Shown here: piece by piece, positions 5,429 through 5,876 of the stretch
Layout: each line of letters opens with the position of its first letter
Position numbering within the stretch: position 1 is the first letter of the stretch
Origin: an uncultured Clostridia bacterium
GTDB lineage: Bacteria; Bacillota; Clostridia; Christensenellales; Aristaeellaceae
NCBI GenBank assembly: GCA_945877525.1
Contig: CAMDVP010000190.1
Coordinates: 1-5,876 of the forward strand
Direction of reading: 5' to 3'
DNA: 5,876 bases
Made by a program: the position numbers and the translations under genes
Notes under the pieces: model-generated
What the model saw: only the letters and a program-made list of their open reading frames with translations
What the model was told of the DNA's origin: nothing
Databases searched by the model: none

Positions 5429-5876
5429 ATGAATATCCTGCAAGCCGCCGTGCTGGGCCTGGTTCAGGGACTGGCTGAATTCCTGCCCATCTCCTCCAGC
5501 GGCCATCTTATTCTGGCCCGGACAGTCATGGGCATTTCCGACGCGCAGGCCGCCACCGGCCCCTACATGATGCTGGACGTGCTGCTCCATGCGGGCACGT
5601 TGCTGGCAGTGCTGGTCGTATTCTGGAAGGACTGGTGGGCCATCCTCAAAAATCCCTTCCGGTCAAAAACCCTGCTGCTGCTCATCATTGCCTCCCTGCC
5701 TGCGCTGATTGTCGTGGTGCTGCTGGGCGACCTGGTGGATTCCTTCTTTACCGGCTGGTTCCTGGGGGTAAGCTTTCTCATCACCGCGGTATTCATGCTG
5801 ATTGCTGAAACCGTCAGCCGCCGCCGCGCCCATTGGGAGGAAAGACCCGGCTTCAGACATGCAGTCTGCATGGGGG
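5429..5876 (+). CDS. uppP: Undecaprenyl-diphosphatase UppP/BacA (3' part outside the window)
   Basis: UppP removes a phosphate from undecaprenyl pyrophosphate at the cytoplasmic membrane, recycling the lipid carrier for peptidoglycan and other surface polymers; extra copies give bacitracin tolerance. The visible 149 residues are the N-terminal half of a protein usually about 260-290 long. The family's first catalytic motif is intact: Q13-GLA-E17-FLPISSSG-H26, the (E/Q)xxxE site with its following SSSGH. DVLLHAGTLLAV (50-61) is the next conserved segment. Hydrophobic membrane stretches lie at about 3-12, 48-66, 80-99 and 110-127. The second motif, PGxSRSxxT, would lie beyond the window. The ATG follows AAGGAG (5414-5419) by nine bases. 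It is divergent from ychF and has its own promoter. Confidence 0.96.
   Translation, partial: MNILQAAVLGLVQGLAEFLPISSSGHLILARTVMGISDAQAATGPYMMLDVLLHAGTLLAVLVVFWKDWWAILKNPFRSKTLLLLIIASLPALIVVVLLGDLVDSFFTGWFLGVSFLITAVFMLIAETVSRRRAHWEERPGFRHAVCMG

Overview
The window looks like chromosomal housekeeping DNA from a low-G+C-type Gram-positive lineage, most likely a gut-type member of Clostridia with a fairly GC-rich genome. The evidence is strong AGGAGG-type ribosome binding sites, sigma-70/A-like promoters, a Mini-RNase III gene overlapping a flavin-dependent thymidylate synthase gene (a pairing I recall as common in Firmicutes), and a tRNA gene with no encoded CCA. I cannot name a genus. No mobile element, CRISPR array, rRNA or prophage signal was seen.

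Layout from left to right. Positions 1-1121 hold a minus-strand unit: mrnC (GTG start) overlapping thyX by 13 bases, with thyX running off the left edge. Positions 1159-1325 hold a self-contained minus-strand tRNA-Lys(CUU) unit with its own near-consensus promoter and intrinsic terminator. Positions 1344-3021 hold a minus-strand pair: a secreted protein with a papain/NlpC-like Cys-His-Asp arrangement, followed by a TIM-barrel sugar isomerase/epimerase-like protein. Positions 3047-5269 hold ychF followed 13 bases later by an ATP-grasp protein of the sugar-transfer-associated type, closed by an intrinsic terminator. From 5348 rightwards, uppP is read on the plus strand, divergent from ychF, and runs off the right edge.

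The genes do not form one obvious pathway. mrnC, tRNA-Lys and ychF belong to RNA maturation and translation, thyX to dTMP synthesis, and uppP to lipid-carrier recycling for the cell wall. The less described part is the middle. A signal-peptide-bearing Cys/His protein and an AP2Ec-fold isomerase share an operon, and an ATP-grasp protein of a family usually tied to surface sugar chemistry sits behind the translation-associated ATPase YchF. With uppP next door, a loose cell-envelope theme is possible, but that is inference. I did not find a clear new multi-gene system; the findings list the few spots that merit checking.

Three starts were set from ribosome binding sites rather than from the longest reading frame: the secreted protein at 2960, the ATP-grasp protein at 4088, and mrnC at the GTG at 1060.
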